Source of the DNA: Gammaproteobacteria bacterium Ga0077536 | GTDB lineage: Bacteria > Pseudomonadota > Gammaproteobacteria > Ga0077536 | NCBI GenBank assembly: GCA_001464935.1 | Contig: LNEL01000051.1 | Coordinates: 1-64,000, forward strand | Direction: 5' to 3' | Length of the DNA: 64,000 bases | Shown here: positions 63,875-64,000 of the stretch, piece by piece | Numbering within the stretch: position 1 is the first letter of the stretch | Layout of the letters: every line of letters starts with the position of its first letter | Position numbers and translations under genes: made by a program | The notes under the pieces: generated by a model | Told to the model about the DNA's origin: nothing | The model's database searches: none | Seen by the model: the letters and a program-made list of their open reading frames with translations, nothing else

Positions 63875-64000
63875 ATGTACCTGCCCGCCCATTTCCGCGA
63901 AGACCGCCAGCATGTTCAGCACGATCTGATGCGCGCCTATCCGCTCGGCGTCCTGTTCACCGCCGGCCCGGGTGGTCCGATGGCCAATCACGTGCCGTGT
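63875..64000 (+). CDS. FMN-binding negative transcriptional regulator (PaiB-like), 5' part only
   Basis: The first 42 codons of a gene running off the window. The opening MYLPAHFREDRQHVQHDLM, then RAYPLGVLFTAGPGGPMANH and VPC, matches the N-terminus of PaiB-family FMN-binding regulators, including the MYxPxHF start and the NH(I/V)P motif. GGAG precedes the ATG. The remainder, including most of the FMN-binding fold, lies outside, so activity cannot be assessed. Confidence 0.85.
   Translation, partial: MYLPAHFREDRQHVQHDLMRAYPLGVLFTAGPGGPMANHVPC

Noticed and set aside
1-64000. CRISPR arrays, tRNA/rRNA genes, prophage or insertion-sequence transposases
   Set aside because: Read for evenly spaced repeats, tRNA-like cloverleaf endings and transposase motifs; none were found.

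Overview
The window is high-GC bacterial chromosome, except for the first ~2.3 kb, which is visibly lower in GC and carries decayed foreign-looking genes. The gene set suggests a Gram-negative proteobacterium, most likely gammaproteobacterial: chorismate lyase UbiC, PepN, RsgA, a DUF3149 micro-protein, TonB-dependent receptors, a yybP-ykoY riboswitch ahead of a GDT1/MntX-type transporter, and several secreted proteins with VPLPA/PEP-CTERM sorting tails. No rRNA, tRNA, CRISPR array, intact insertion sequence or prophage was seen. The lineage is inferred from gene content only.

Layout. 1-2.4 kb: an edge-truncated, probably frameshifted helix-turn-helix protein, an intact AbiEi-type antitoxin, a wrecked AbiEii-type toxin and a perfect 30-bp palindrome. 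2.5-15.8 kb: a PEP-CTERM protein, a hybrid sensor kinase, a divergent TetR / carotenoid-oxygenase pair, a hemerythrin, an AI-2E-family permease, a lipoprotein, a DUF2141 protein, a VPLPA-tailed lectin-like protein, a medium-chain dehydrogenase and a VPLPA-tailed metalloprotease. 15.8-29.4 kb: a catabolic stretch with a PhyH-type dioxygenase, an SCP2-like protein plus an alpha/beta hydrolase that lacks its nucleophile, an SPFH protein, a thioredoxin-like lipoprotein, a VOC protein, an MFS to HIBADH to MmgE/PrpD to carboxymuconolactone-decarboxylase to metallo-lactonase operon, an acyl-CoA synthetase and an acyl-CoA dehydrogenase. 29.3-32 kb: a DUF3149 micro-protein, then the peroxide-defence pair ahpC-ahpF, where ahpF carries an apparent frameshift and ahpC has an OxyR-like operator.

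32.3-39.5 kb is one co-directional locus: a small His/Cys-rich protein, a TonB receptor, an ABC ATPase, two DUF3526-type permeases with overlapping starts and a periplasmic M14-type deacylase/peptidase. It reads as an uptake or processing system with no obvious named counterpart. 39.6-53 kb: PepN, a large palindromic repeat, an outer-membrane barrel, a thioredoxin-like protein, a Baeyer-Villiger-type monooxygenase, a SWIM-SNF2 helicase, UbiC, two tandem VPLPA-tailed proteins and RsgA. 52.8-55.9 kb is a metal region: a manganese riboswitch, an MntX-like exporter and an OprC-like copper receptor. 55.9-64 kb is potassium-themed: kdpD(short)-kdpE-kup as an operon, then a monooxygenase-like protein, an FAD amine oxidase, a KefB/YbaL-type antiporter and the start of a PaiB-family gene.

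Connections between genes: surface proteins with sorting tails are scattered and depend on an exosortase encoded elsewhere; the ahpCF block and hemerythrin serve oxidative or oxygen-related roles; the short KdpD/KdpE pair probably controls kup because no kdpFABC is present.
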